This document shows, in pieces, positions 12,632-23,610 of a DNA stretch of 64,000 nt (the stretch's first letter is position 1; each line of letters starts with the position of its first letter). Origin of the DNA: Phyllostachys edulis (lineage: Eukaryota; Streptophyta; Magnoliopsida; Poales; Poaceae); NCBI GenBank assembly GCA_036346405.1, contig CM070551.1:61026488-61090487 (forward strand). Direction: 5' to 3'. The notes under the pieces are model-generated. The model saw only the letters and a list, made by a program, of their open reading frames with translations, was not told the DNA's origin and made no database searches. Both the position numbers and the translations under genes were made by a program.

Positions 12632-12930
12632 GAGTTTTTGGCTGAAATGACGGTATTTGCGCATGATTTGCAAAAATGGTATCCCCACCGTCGTAATTAT
12701 AAAAATAACGTTCTCATCCGTACGGTCACCGTGCGGTTTTAGCCACGACGCGACACGTGGCGGAAAACCGCATGGCCACTGTGCGGTTTTTGCCACGGCG
12801 CGACACGTGGCGGGAAAGAGAAAACCGCACGATGGTCGTGCTGACAAGAGCGCCATTTTTGCAATTGTGACTGCGAGGATGTCATTTTTGCAAAACACGC
12901 GTCAAATACCGTCATTTTGGCCAAAAACTC
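12632..12930. mobile_element. 299-bp MITE
   Basis: The ends are inverted repeats of about 60 bp; both begin GAGTTTTTGGC when read inward. It is flanked by TGTCTTA on both sides (12625-12631 and 12931-12937). The middle holds two copies of a GCGGTTTT.GCCACG.CGCGACACGTGGCG unit. The superfamily is unclear: a 7-bp duplication does not fit the common classes exactly. Confidence 0.8.
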
Positions 12931-12937
12931 TGTCTTA

Positions 12938-13290
12938 CATGCATCATCTAGGTGACACCTAAAGCTTGCCTTTCACACGAGAACATTTGCTAAATTCACC
13001 GCAACACACCAATATATTTATTGCTGTAGAGCACGTTGTCCTGGGACATTGTAGAGTAGGAAACTGTCATAAAAAGATTACATAAAAGAAAATTTTAATT
13101 TCCAAAATGAAAAGAGCTCTAGCAAGGCACACTTCCAGAATGGTAAAACTATTTTGATAAAAAAACAATGCGGAAAAATACGATTCATCTCAAACAAGGA
13201 GCATGAGTGGGTGCCGAGGGTAGCATGAGCCTCCAATGTAATTTTGTTAAAATGGAAATTGATTCAACTTCAACATGGATGGGAGGTATT
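12938..13290. other. No feature seen
   Basis: AT-rich DNA without a recognisable gene, repeat or element end. Confidence 0.5.
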
Positions 13291-13460
13291 CACTACTAGG
13301 ATTCAGATTATTCTTGACGGGAGAGGCAGATTACTCGGCGGTAGCGTCCAACGTTAGGGAAAAACCAGCCCTAACCGTTATGGCTTAATCACCAAGAATG
13401 TTTAATTGTCCCTAACGGCTATTTTATAACCATCGGAAGCTATATCCTCGCGTGGCCATG
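13291..13460 (+). mobile_element. Possible CACTA-type terminus fragment
   Basis: CACTACTAGG at 13291 followed by a TTGACGGGAG / CCTAACGG-rich stretch resembles the end of a CACTA (En/Spm) element. No matching CCTAGTAGTG end and no 3-bp duplication was found, so it would be a fragment at best. Confidence 0.3.
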
Positions 13461-14820
13461 TCCGTCGAAATTTGAATTTATTTTACACTAGAACTCTCGT
13501 CTCTCGACCCCAAATGTTTTCCCGAGTCCCGGACTCGTGCCTATTCCTCAAATCCTCCCACCGCATTTGCCTCTCGCCGCCATGGCTCCACCGTGTCTCG
13601 CATGCCCTTCGCCTCGCTACTTCCCAGCTCCGCCGCTCACTTGCTATTCCTCGATCTTCCCATCCCATTTGCCTCTCGCCGCAATGAAAACAGAGTCGAT
13701 CTCACTTGTTTTCCTTTTGAGATTCACTTGTTTTTCTTTTTTGAAAGGTCTTTGGTCTACACCATTGGAACATTTTCAGCTAAAATTCTTGAAATTTTCT
13801 TTGTAGCATTTGAGTTGCAAACCTTTTTTTAATGTTGGAAGTAATCTTGTTTATCTTTGTTGTCACTTTTATGCGTGTGGAATCTTGTGTTCGCTCTCGT
13901 CGGTCTCGTGTGGCGAGGCGCTTGGTTGGGATTAGAGCCGGGAATTGGCTGTGCTTTTTGCTAGCCCGAGTCGACCGGTTTAGCACGGTCCAAACATGAC
14001 ACGGATCGACACGTGATGACAGGCCGGCACGGCTCGGACGGTGGTGGCTGGGCACGAAAGCTAGCCCATCGGGTGGCACGGCACGGCTCGGCAAACTGTG
14101 CCGTGCTCGGGCTCGGGCCGGCACGGTGAGCACGGCGGGCACGGCTATCACGCCTCCCGCGGACGTCTCGGCCTCGCCGGCTCCCGTCTCGTGGCCTCGT
14201 GCTTGCCACCTCGCCTCGCCATGGGGGAGCCAAGACGTGTCGAACAGAGGGGGAGGTGCGTAGGGGAGGAGCATGAGGGCGCAAGGAGAGCCGGAGGGGA
14301 CAACCGGTCAGGTAGTATCGACATAGAGCTCACCTGCGACAGCAGCAAATCAACCGGCAACGCGCTCGGCATAGAGAGAGGGGAGGATGAATCGGGGGCT
14401 CGCCCTTGCGCATCGTGCCTGTCACTCAACCAACTCGGCGCGGTAATGCCTTTCCCACGGACACTGCTACTGCCTGGAGTCTAGAAGAAGTTGAGGAGGT
14501 TGATCAATGTGCTCTGTGACTGTGGTGGGCGTGAAGAGAGAGTAGATTGGGGAAAGTAGAATTTGTGTGTCATGTGTCTGGGTTGGTGAGTGGTGACAGT
14601 AATAAATAGAGAGAGAAGGGGAAGATGTGTTGGAAATGTTGGAAAGTTGATGCATCGAACAGTCCGTAGATGATATAAGGTAGTTGATCCAATGATTGGT
14701 AGCTATCGTGTTAAAGCATGAACTGACGCATACTAAAAGTTCATTTTATCAAATATCTCAACCAAACATTGTATGAGTGAAAACTAGTTTTAGTTTTTCT
14801 AATCCAAACAAAATAATCCA
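13461..14820. other. GC-rich unassigned stretch
   Basis: A phrase reading CATTTGCCTCTCGCCGC occurs twice (13564 and 13668). Between 13930 and 14170 there are many GGCACGG/GGCTCGG units like those of the MITE at 15475. Several overlapping ORFs on both strands are GC-skewed noise. I see no gene. Confidence 0.5.
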
Positions 14821-14864
14821 TAAACTCACTCTAACAGAATAATAAACTCACTCTAACAGAATAA
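14821..14864 (+). repeat. 22-bp tandem duplication
   Basis: Two perfect copies of a 22-bp unit beginning TAAACTCACTCTAACAG lie head to tail. The AT-rich DNA from 14865 to 15474 holds nothing else that I recognise. Confidence 0.95.
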
Positions 14865-15474
14865 TAACTTAAAACCTGTTTTCCTAACAAAACTACTAAA
14901 ACCAGCTTTCTAAAAACTTATTTCTAATACTTGTAATCCAAACAACCACTTAACAAGTATGGCCTGTAGATCCCATGAATAGCATCTAATTCACAAAGCA
15001 GAGAAGAAAACACAGTATACATAGAAACTAACCGGCCAGGTAGTCTTCAACAACGAGGGTTCGAAAAATGTTACTAAATTAAAATCCGCTAACGAAAGGA
15101 ATCATCTGGCTAATGTACACCTAGTAGCACCCAATTGCCACTAAGTATTTACTTATTTATTATTCGCACCGTCGTATAAATAGCAGCAAACGAACAAACG
15201 CAGACATGAGTAACATTGATGAGTAGTTAGTATGTACGCATGTTGTTACTGTACTCTTTTCCTTACTCGGAGAACCCCACTCTGGAATGCAAGGTTTTTA
15301 ACGAGGCAGTAACATTGTATCTGTAAAATATCAAGAAAAATTACATTTTTCCCCGAAATATTTTTGTGCCCATGTTTTTACGCAAGTAATTCAATTCTAA
15401 TTACTTTTTTAATGAGACGGGCACGAGAGGAATGAAGATAGCGGTCGCCGCCGCCTCCGCCATCTATAGTTACT

Positions 15475-15626
15475 TAGAGTTGGGCTTGAGCCGGCACGGC
15501 ACGGCGCCGGTACATCGAGCTTTCGGCCGTGCTTGGGCCTGGCCAGAGGCAAGGCGGGCCGGCACGACACGGCACTACGGGGTGGCCAGGCCAAGCTGGC
15601 ACGACACGGCCCAATGCCCAGCTCTA
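15475..15626. mobile_element. 152-bp GC-rich MITE, probably hAT-like
   Basis: The ends read TAGAGTTGGGC and, inverted, TAGAGCTGGGC. The body is packed with GGCACGGC/GGCCAGGC units. Short TAGAG ends of this kind fit hAT-type MITEs. No exact 8-bp target duplication is visible. Confidence 0.55.
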
Positions 15627-15673
15627 GTTGGGATGATAGGCCGCTATTCTTCTTCATGCCATACAGCCATATA

Positions 15674-15800
15674 TTGCCACTAAGTTGATGTGCAAATGAT
15701 AATTTGTCGTTCCATGTCTCACTGATATGTAAATCCCAGGGTTACATGTCAGTGAGACATGAAGTGATAAATTATCAATTGCACATCAACTTAGTGGCAA
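15674..15800. mobile_element. Foldback MITE forming a near-full-length hairpin
   Basis: TTGCCACTAAGTTGATGTGC at the left is the reverse complement of the right end, and pairing continues through CATGTCTCACTGA to a very short loop near 15738. The whole 127 bp can fold into one hairpin. Similarity continues as ATTATCAAATCCCC to the right. Confidence 0.8.
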
Positions 15801-15986
15801 ATTATCAAATCCCCCTAATTTGCTGCATTAGCATGGCAAGTTAGCCGGACACAGGGGTACAATTGGCATCCGCGTCTGCAGAGTAGACAGGGCAAGCGGA
15901 CGACAGCAGATTTGATGAAAGGGGAATTAGGGTTCTTCACCTCTTCCTACTTAAATAGCTTGTATTTTTGAGTGCGCTAAGTTGAA

Positions 15987-16160
15987 ATGCCCCGTAAAGT
16001 GCGCGCTCGTGCTGTCAAAACTGTTTGGGGGTCGGACCACAAGAAACCTGCAATTCCAGTTCAGTTGCCAGCTCCTGATGATGGCGATGTGATAATTCCG
16101 CTAAATATGATGAAGGAAGGGTTGGAGTTCTCATTAATTAATGATAACCAACTATCTTAA
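15987..16160 (+). CDS. Small ORF, 57 codons, unknown
   Basis: ATG at 15987 opens a frame beginning MPRKVRARAVKTVWG and ending NDNQLS before TAA. The N-terminus is basic and the middle has a DDGDVIIP stretch. A TATA-like CTTAAATAG lies at 15951-15959, about 28-36 bp before the ATG, which is close for a plant leader. I recognise no domain. Base composition is less skewed than in the surrounding MITEs. It may be a real short gene, the first exon of a longer gene (downstream DNA to 16600 has no clear ORF) or chance. Confidence 0.3.
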   Translation: MPRKVRARAVKTVWGSDHKKPAIPVQLPAPDDGDVIIPLNMMKEGLEFSLINDNQLS

Positions 16161-16600
16161 ACAACTCACTGGGCTATCCACCAAATAGTAGTAAGGAACT
16201 AAGGCGAATATATGGTCCAATGGCATCTTGTAGTTGTGGGTAGCTCGGCAACTTTCATAGCATGATTACTTTGGCACGAGATGCCTGGCAGGTTTGCATC
16301 ACTAGTGACCATTCAGCTGGGGCATGTCCTGATCATGGTGTTTCATGGTACAACTTCAACCACTGTAAGCCCCCAATCATATTAGACTGAGTTAACTGTG
16401 TTCGTCCTAGCCATCATGTGCCACCACTTACCACATCTTTGTTTTTATCTCGTTACAACACTTGCCCACTGCACCACCTTGCTAAAACAAAGCTTAGCAT
16501 CTACTCCGTCTCGTTACAATATATGACGCAGCATGCAAGAGAACCTCTGTTAGGTGTAACACCTTGATCATTCCTTCATATAAAGTATAAGAAGACTGAA
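16161..16600. other. No feature seen
   Basis: Mixed-composition DNA without an ORF or a recognisable element end; it could hold untranslated or intronic sequence of the small ORF before it. Confidence 0.4.
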
Positions 16601-17045
16601 CATGAACAATGAAGCTGTATCGAGAATGTGAGATAAACTACAAAAACACAAAGCATCCACGAGGTAATCCCGTGAGTACGTCGAGGGTGTTTTGCTGTTT
16701 AGCTTGGACCACGTGAGAGGCCCTTAATATTAATTAGACAAACCTAACAAGTGATGATCCTACTACTCATTAATTTTTACCAGAAGGCAGTACCCACATT
16801 TCTCGGTTTACTCCCCTACCATCACACCTTGCTATATATACATTCCAGATCTCTTGCTTTCCTTCCCCACTACAACACCTTGCTGCCATTACAACTCATG
16901 GTCATTTTCTCCCTTCATTTTATAATAGTGATTGGAATGAGAGATGTTGGGAAAAAAGATGATGCCACCACTGTCATTGGGTCTAGTAAGTTCTCCACAG
17001 CAAGGGCTTGATACTGTAAGAATACATGTATGGCAAGATTATAAG
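16601..17045 (+). repeat. Dispersed ~420-440-bp module, copy 2
   Basis: Second copy of the 8657-9075 sequence. It contains an insertion-like stretch around 16690-16745. The shared phrase GGGAAA.AAGATGATGCCACCAC lies near 16949. Its left flank differs from that of copy 1. Confidence 0.7.
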
Positions 17046-17232
17046 AGAATAGAATCAATTAGGATGGTTTGTATCCGGTATGGTTCCTTCCATATCTCTA
17101 ATAACCTTCCATATCTCTAGACGATCGACTTGATCTCCAAATCACCATGTACTCTCTCTCTCTATATATATATGCCTCCAAAGCTCAAGCAATACAATCA
17201 ACAATTATTCTGGCTATTCTATCTTCCTACAG
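17046..17232 (+). mobile_element. Possible short LTR fragment
   Basis: Features include a CT-rich run, TATATATATATGCC near 17163, then AATACAATCAACAATTATTCTGG and an end in ...CTACA. This resembles the 3' half of a small Copia LTR read on the plus strand. No partner LTR is found, and the Copia coding fragment next to it runs the other way. Confidence 0.3.
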
Positions 17233-17399
17233 ATATAATGTTCGATCTCAATGCACTACATTAGAAGCTCAGGAATAAAAAGGAAAAGACTCTGACTCTG
17301 CATGGCCTCTGAACAAAAAATGTATCTATCAACAAGTAATAGCACTATTCCATTTTGTCTTCTGTGCAAGATTGAGAACCAAAATATATGATTAGGACG

Positions 17400-18560
17400 A
17401 TTAGGTACAGCCAGAGAAACATGCTGAACTTCTGCGGCTTGAAGGTGCAATTTGCTTGAAGAAACCTAACGTAATGAAGATCAACACTTTTAGTATTGTA
17501 CGAGAGTAGTGCAGGGGAAAAGGAAAAACCTCAACAAAAGAGCTGGAAGGTGGAGCAAAAGGAGAGGGAACAAGTGGAGCCGGAGGAGAGGGAAGGGAAG
17601 AAGGTGGCGGCAGAAGCGAAACAGAAGTGAAAAGCCAATGATCAGGAAGAGTCAGAAAGGAGATTGACTCAACAAGAGAATCTGACCTGATAGTAGGGGA
17701 TCGACGGTGGTAAGGTTGGGACTCATTGAAGGTGACATCCTGAGAGATCCTCATCCGGTGAGTAACAGGGTCCTCAAGACTGTAGCAAAAAAAAAACACA
17801 CTCAACCGACTGAGCAGTCAGCTTGGTGCGCTCACGAGGTGGAAGAAGGGCAAAGTAGACACAACCGAAACAGTGAATGTGACTGTACTCTAGAGCCCGA
17901 CCATAGAAACGCTCAACAGGAGTAGAGCACTGAAGAGCAGTGAAAGGCTGCATGTTGATGAGGAAAACGACAGTGGAGATAGCCTCAGCCCAGAAATGAG
18001 GTAGAATAGAAAAGGCAAGCATGAGAGCGCGAGCTGTCACAAGTAGGTGACGATGCTTACACTCAGAAACACTATTCTAGGTATGAGCACTAGGGCAAGA
18101 ATACTAACGAAGAGTACCCTGCTCAGCGAGAAAGCGACACAAGGTAGCAAATAGGTACTCCCCAGCAGAGTCAGCACGAAACACATGAATGGTCGAATCA
18201 AACTCAGTACGAACCATGGTGGCGAACATGTGGTAAATAGAGAGAAGATGACTGCGAGAGGACATGAAGTAGATCCAAGTATGATGAGAATAATCATCAA
18301 TAAAGATCACATAGTATCGATGACCCCCTTTCGAAATGAAGGGGGCCGAACCCCAAATGTCAGAATGAATAAGATCAAAAGGATGAACAGAAGCAAAGTC
18401 ACTAGAGCGATAGAGGAGCTGCAGCTGCTTGCCAAGCTTGCAACTCATACAAGGTAAAGAGGTGTCCCTAGAAATAAACCCAAGAAGACCATGACCTACT
18501 AGAGATGGTAGTCACGTTCCACTTAGCAAAGGAGGCAGTAGAGGATGCAGTAAAAACAGA
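17400..18560 (-). pseudogene. Copia (Ty1-type) integrase fragment
   Basis: Reading from 18560 down: the end of the gag-pre-integrase region (LLGFISRDTSLPCMSCKLGKQ), then the integrase catalytic core with LIHSDIWG (first Asp) and YYVIFIDDYSHHTWIYF (second Asp region) at 18104-18448, then the WAEAISTVVFLINMQP block (17774-18040) and the region before reverse transcriptase (DPVTHRMRISQDVTFNES, 17700-17780). Frames shift between blocks. There is no protease, reverse transcriptase or RNase H, and no paired LTRs, so this is an orphan piece. A proline-rich tail extends to about 17401. Confidence 0.85.
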
Positions 18561-18639
18561 GGCGAGTGTAGTGACTAACTGGCTGGTGGAGACCGTGGAA
18601 GCAAGAGGTGTCCTCTGGAGTCTGGTCAAAATTGTGACC

Positions 18640-19220
18640 TAACGAGAAGCAATACAATAAAATAATCCAAATAAAATCCGGCTCGACAAGGAATGAGCTG
18701 GGAACAACATGCAAATAAATAAAATCAGAAAAAGCAACATAAACAAAGGTGGTGTGAAGGGTAGAAATTTATTTGGTGTATGATTGGACTGAACAGAGCT
18801 GAGAAATGAATCCAAGTACAACAAAAATATAGTACAGAGATAATGAATTATATAAAAAGGTGAAAGGATTTATTGGGAGCTTGGTATAGCTGATCGGTGT
18901 CAAGAACGGGCTTTCTAGGTTCGAGATGGTCAAAAAGAGTATAATATGTTGAATTAGGGTTTCGGAAATGAAAATGTGTCAGATAATGAATAGTACTATT
19001 TTACTATTTATGGACGAAAATAGGCTGTGAACAGAAACAAGAAATGCTTTTTCAGGTAATGAACATTAATTAGGGTTTACTGTTTTCGGCTGAAATGAAC
19101 AGTGCATTTTTCGGATTTCAGGAACAGTAATCCATTTTTCCTGGTTGTGAACAATAAAAGGAATTACTATGCATTTGAATAGTAAAAGGTTGTATTCGGA
19201 TGAACAGTAAATGGCTAGCC
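18640..19220. repeat. AT-rich DNA with scattered TGAACAGTA-like units
   Basis: From about 18980 to 19215 at least eight variants of (A/G)TGAAYAGTA/GAACAGTAA recur at irregular spacing. No coding content is seen. Leaders of some rice Gypsy elements carry similar motifs, but I cannot assign it. Confidence 0.5.
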
Positions 19221-19224
19221 CATT

Positions 19225-20320
19225 TCTTTGGCCCATATTAAAATGGCGAGCCATAAACACCAAGCCTTCGAAGGCAGGCGCCTCGGTAACGTGTCCGCAC
19301 GGAGGAAGGGGGAAGGCGGAGGGGCCAGCGGCGCTCCGACGGCGGTGGCGGCCGGCAGCGAAGGGGAGCGGCACGGGGACGTCACTTGAGGTAAGTTCAT
19401 TCGCCCCTTGGGTTTTTGAGTGGGCTGGGGGTTCGGGTGTTGGTTTGGGGTGGCGGCAGTGAAGGGGTGGGCGGCGCTGATGAAGCTCCAGCGGAGTGGA
19501 GGAAGGTGGTGGGGGAAGGGGTCGGGGAGGGAAGGGGACTAAGGAAGAAAGAGGCGAATTTTACCTCGGAGCTCACCTCGGCCAAAGAAGAGGCGGCGGG
19601 GAAAGCTCAGAATCGGCTGGCGTTGGAAGGGAAGGAGGTAGAGGGGAGGTGGTTGGGTGGGGATGAGGAAGTGGCGAGCCGGAGGGTGGGCTTTTATAGC
19701 CAGGGTGAAGGCGGGGGGAAGCGAGGCGGTCTGCAAGGCGCGTGTCTGGCGATTATCGGGCGGCCTAGCCGGAGTGGAGAGGTGGCGGTGGGGGATGCGC
19801 ACTGCATTGAAGAGGGGTGAGGTGGCGTGGGAGGTGGCCCGGTTCTCCTCATTGGAGCAAGGCTCGGAGGTGGCGGGTGACGGAGGCGGCGCTGGCGAGG
19901 ATGACGCCGCGTGCGTGACGACTGGGAGGAGGAAGAAGGGGAAAGCACATGGGCAAAAGTGCGCCACCGAGCTGGCAAGGCGGGTTTCCCAAATGGGAAA
20001 GCGGAAAATAGGGAGGAAAGTCCAAATCGGGAAAGAAATCAAAATTCAACCAAAAAGATTCAATTTTTTTGAATTTTCTGAAATTTTGTTTTGTTTCATC
20101 CGGCTTCTCCAACGGTTCGTATGGATGCCATCTCCTCTCTTGGCGTCGAATTTTCCAGACTGGAGAAGGAATTATGCTCCTTCCTATCACAACATGTGAG
20201 GAAAATGATTGAACCGCCGTACAATTGAAGGCCCAAAATAGGATCCAACCTGTTAAACAATTTGCAATTTTGGTGGGCCTCGGAATAAAAATAGCAGCTT
20301 TAATTAATTCCATGATGCAA
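19225..20320. other. GC-rich, possibly LTR-derived
   Basis: A purine-rich, GC-rich block with a TATA-like CTTTTATAGCC near 19690 and long overlapping ORFs on both strands. The ORFs are low complexity (Gly/Glu-rich one way, Pro/Ser-rich the other) and none shows a known domain. A solo LTR of a GC-rich Gypsy family is plausible but unproven. Confidence 0.35.
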
Positions 20321-20342
20321 CGGTCAAAGAGGTTTAGGTAAT

Positions 20343-20623
20343 GTACAATGGGCTTATATCAGCTGTCTATAGTCTCTGTCACGTAGGATTTAAGCTGATG
20401 TGAATGAAAGAGAAAAATAGAGAGAAATGCGTTGTCTACAATCCTGTAGCCGACTGTATCACTAGAACCAAAGAGGAAATATCTTAGGTCCATGAAAGCA
20501 TTAAAAATTTGTGTCATCTATAAAGACAAGTGAAAAGACAACTCATTGTATGAGCTATCTATAGTGCTATCTACAGGTAACATAGAGAGTTACTATAGAC
20601 AACAGCTGTATGTACCATTGTAC
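20343..20623. mobile_element. 281-bp MITE
   Basis: The ends are imperfect inverted repeats: GTACAATGGGCTTATATCAG at the left, and inverted at the right GTACAATGGTACATACAGCTG, with CTGTYGTCTATAG-like sequence continuing the pairing. No clear target duplication. Confidence 0.6.
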
Positions 20624-21094
20624 GTGCCTCTTTGTTTTCATTTCTTTCCTAACATGAGGCTGGAAAAGCCTCTGGTGATAATGTCCTGAACTTAATACAA
20701 CTCGTACTATGTAACTGTCGTGCATGTGCTACCACACATCTGTTGTAACGCACTGGATCCGGAAGCTCTGCTGTAATATAGAGGATCACTATGTGAGCAA
20801 TGATATGTGAGTGAGTGAGCAGTACTCGACAGTGGTACTCTATGAAATGCTACAAAAATAGCAAAATATGTACAACAGAGATTTTATTGCAACGAAAATA
20901 CTGTAGCAAAGCACAATAGCAATTGATCTAGACCTTTGCTTTTCGATCAAACAGTAGAGATCGACTTCTAATGCTTGACACTGTAGATCCTCTGCATTGA
21001 ACCATTCAATACCGAGGATCCATTTCCCACCACAGCTCTTGTTGTTTCTCTTACACAGCAACACCTGCATTGCTATATAAACAGGCATACTACA
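20624..21094. other. No feature seen
   Basis: Flanking DNA between a MITE and the MULE. No gene or repeat is recognised. Confidence 0.5.
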
Positions 21095-21104
21095 TGCCTT
21101 TTCC

Positions 21105-21395
21105 GAATTTTTTTAAATAATCTATTTTTTTATTAGAAATTACAAAAATAATCTTGCGATCTATTTTTTTACATAAATATACGTCTATCCCCCAATGGTT
21201 GGGCGACTGGCTCCTGTCGCCCAACTGTTGGGCTACTGAAGCGTTGTCGTCCAATAGTTGGGCGACTACAGTTCTGTCGCCCAACCGTTGGGCATTTGTG
21301 CTGGAGGCGCCGCGATGTTGGGCTATAGGGCTGCAGTCGCCTAACAGTTGGGTGACAGGTTCCTATCGCCCAACCGTAAGGCGACAGGAGCCTCC
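21105..21395 (+). repeat. MULE left inverted end with seven 30-bp-spaced palindromes
   Basis: After the AT-rich terminal 75 bp come seven units of the form GTCGCCCAAC.GTTGGGCGAC. The GTTGGG half-sites (last one GTAAGG) start at 21198, 21227, 21257, 21287, 21317, 21347 and 21376, a spacing of 29-30 bp. The end is inverted-repeat partner to 51340-51622. The regular spacing suggests transposase binding sites (inference). Confidence 0.9.
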
Positions 21396-22189
21396 CCCTG
21401 TTTTGTATTATTTAATTATTGTTTAATTGTGTTGTAATGAATATTACATTTTGTAGGTTAATTACATTTAGCAAATCTGATTGTATGATGTTATTTATTT
21501 TGAAAATAATAGTGTTGTGACGATGTTGGTTGGTCTGCATTTGTTATTTTAAGTAGAATATAAAGGGTACGAAATTTGTCGGACTCGCATAACATTTTGT
21601 GATCTTCGTATATTGTTGTAGTGCGCTAAATTTCTGTAGAATTTTGTGAGGACGATTGAGATAGTAATGAGTTGTAAGTAGAAAGGTAAGTGATATTACG
21701 ATGCACCAGGGAGTCTCTCCTCGATGAAGTCGTCTGAACGTATACACGTATATAGGCAGGTAGTCGATGTCATACTTTATGAAGCTTATACAGAATATGA
21801 TTGAAGGGGCTGAGAATGCTCGTTGTGATTATGAAGATGCCCTAAAACATGGAGGATTCGATGTCTGTGAGAATGGTTCTTTCTGGGATTCCACTAGAAG
21901 AGGCATACATGCAATATAGGCTTGCTTTGATGGCTTAGCAGAGACACGGAACCAGAACTACATTAGAATCCGCAGACAAAAGCACGTTACACGTAGTCAT
22001 ATGGCATGATGGTTCGGCTAATTGCTTTAGTCATCCTCACTACTACTACGGTACACTGCGACACAAGCATCCGGACCATATAAGTATACATGCCTTTAGG
22101 GGATAGTAAAAAACATGGGGGGTAAGACGGGGGACTACTACGTAATGACCTGACCTACTGCGTGGACCGGGGCCATTTTCCCTTCCTTG
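21396..22189. other. MULE left interior, no gene
   Basis: AT-rich sequence then mixed DNA downstream of the GRF gene. No ORF with a recognisable domain. Confidence 0.5.
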
Positions 22190-23255
22190 CTAGCTCGGTG
22201 TTGAACTCCTCGCCGGCATTCCCCTTCCCCTTGTCGCGGGACTATCCACGTCGGGCTGGTATGTCGAAGTCGTCCATGTCCTGCGATTCCATGATGTTAG
22301 TGCACCGTATAGTGAGAATCGTAAGAAGGATGTAAATTCTTCATAACTCACGTAGTGAATCTGACCACGCCCGGCATTGGATCTGTTGTGGCCAGACTCA
22401 CCGCATGAGCCTTTCCCTTGCCCTTGTCGCGGGACTGTCCACGTCGGGCTGGTATGTCGAAGTCGTCCATGTCCTACGATTTCATGATGTAAGTGCATCG
22501 TATAGTGAAAATTGTAAGAAGGATGTAAATTCTTCATAACTCACGTCGTCGATACGGATTACACCCGGGCGACTGGATATGCTGTGGCGGTCGGGTTGAG
22601 CCGCATGAGCCTTTTTCTTGCCCTTGTTGTGGGACTGTCCACGTCGGGCTGGTATGTCGAAGTCGTCCATGTCCTGCGATTCTATGATGTAAGTACACAG
22701 TATAGTGAAAAATGTAATAAGGATGTAAATTCTTCATAACTCACATCGTCGATATGGATTACGCCTGGGCGAGTACTGGGCTCCTTCGGTGCCTCCTCAA
22801 CAGGGTCCGGTACGTAAGGTTTCCACTGCACGAAGTTCTCGGCCCGCACCGAGTAGTTCAGCATGTACTTCTGCTGGATGAAGGCCCTGTCGTACATGTC
22901 CGGGCCGTCGATCCAATGGAAGAAGTGGCAGCGCATCTCGAGCTGCCATTACGTGGGGATGAAGTTAAAAATTTAAGGAATTCAACGTTGGGAGAGGAAA
23001 ATCTATATGGGCGAAAGAAACGCTTACGAGGTGGTGCCCGCATGTGTAGTACGCCCGGGCGGCGGTGTGTGGGTGTGTGGACTGAATGATCTCTGCCGGT
23101 TCGCCACACACACACACACACTGCGGGATCGGAAAACGTGGTGGTACTGGAGCATCTTTCATTGATTTATCTGGGTATTGTAGCTGTTTCCTCTTCTGCT
23201 TAAGCCAGTTTTGCTTCTTCAACATCCTCGCGTAGAAGTTTGCCGAAGAGTCCAT
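22190..23255 (-). CDS. GRF zinc-finger protein 1 (MULE passenger), spliced
   Basis: The start ATG is at 23253-23255 (MDSSANFYARML), 52 bp after a TATA box. Exon 1 encodes a basic stretch (KKQNWLKQKRKQ) and the first half of a GRF zinc finger (CVCVCGEPAEII...ARAYYTC) and stops at a GTAAGC donor near 23029. Exon 2 resumes at a CAG acceptor near 22941 with RCHFFHWIDGPDMYD, the second half of the finger. GRF fingers bind nucleic acid in proteins such as topoisomerase III and NEIL3; here the role is unknown. Downstream come up to three near-identical 43-codon exons rich in Arg, Lys and Gly (DFDIPARRGQS), joined by introns of about 75-80 bp. In the last unit a CAG-to-TAG change, or a shifted frame, ends the protein near 22195. 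The Cys-Val repeat of the finger is encoded by a GT microsatellite. Confidence 0.7.
22229..22760 (-). repeat. Exon-plus-intron unit repeated three times (~192-201 bp)
   Basis: Blocks starting at the plus-strand phrase TTGTCGCGGGACT (or its variant) lie at about 22231, 22423 and 22624. Each contains an exon ending in a GTGAGTTATG donor and an intron ending CG(C/T)AG before GACATGGACGAC. Donor and acceptor survive in all three. Confidence 0.9.
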
Positions 23256-23306
23256 AGCTGGGTATCTGTTGTGTAGTGTTGTGTAGAGTTGGGTTTGGTT
23301 CAACCC

Positions 23307-23316
23307 CCTTTTATAA
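23307..23316 (-). promoter_or_regulatory. TATA box of GRF gene 1
   Basis: On the minus strand the sequence reads CTTATAAAAGGGG, about 52 bp upstream of the ATG at 23255. The ATG at 23303 lies too close to it to be the start. Confidence 0.6.
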
Positions 23317-23610
23317 GCCCCATGGTTGGCATGGTGTGGTTAATTTCATGCAGAGTAGAGAGTCCTGTCTTTTAATTCTGAAATGCTGAGGAGGTAGAGT
23401 GTTGTCATGTCGATCTGGAAAGCTGGCGAGGCATAGTGTTGTCACATCTTACTTTGCAGTGAGAAGTCATGTCTTGCTTTTGCGTAGTTTGTCTTATCGG
23501 TCCGAAAAATCGGGGCGGCGAGTGTTGTCACGTCTTTCTTTGCAGAGTCTTGTCTTTTCGGTCTTAAAAGCTAGCGAGGTGGTCAGGGTTGTCAAGTCGA
23601 TCTGAAAAGT

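Noticed and set aside
19416..20199. Long ORFs on both strands of the GC-rich block
   Set aside because: Overlapping Gly/Glu-rich and Pro/Ser-rich frames with no domain; expected from purine skew and high GC.
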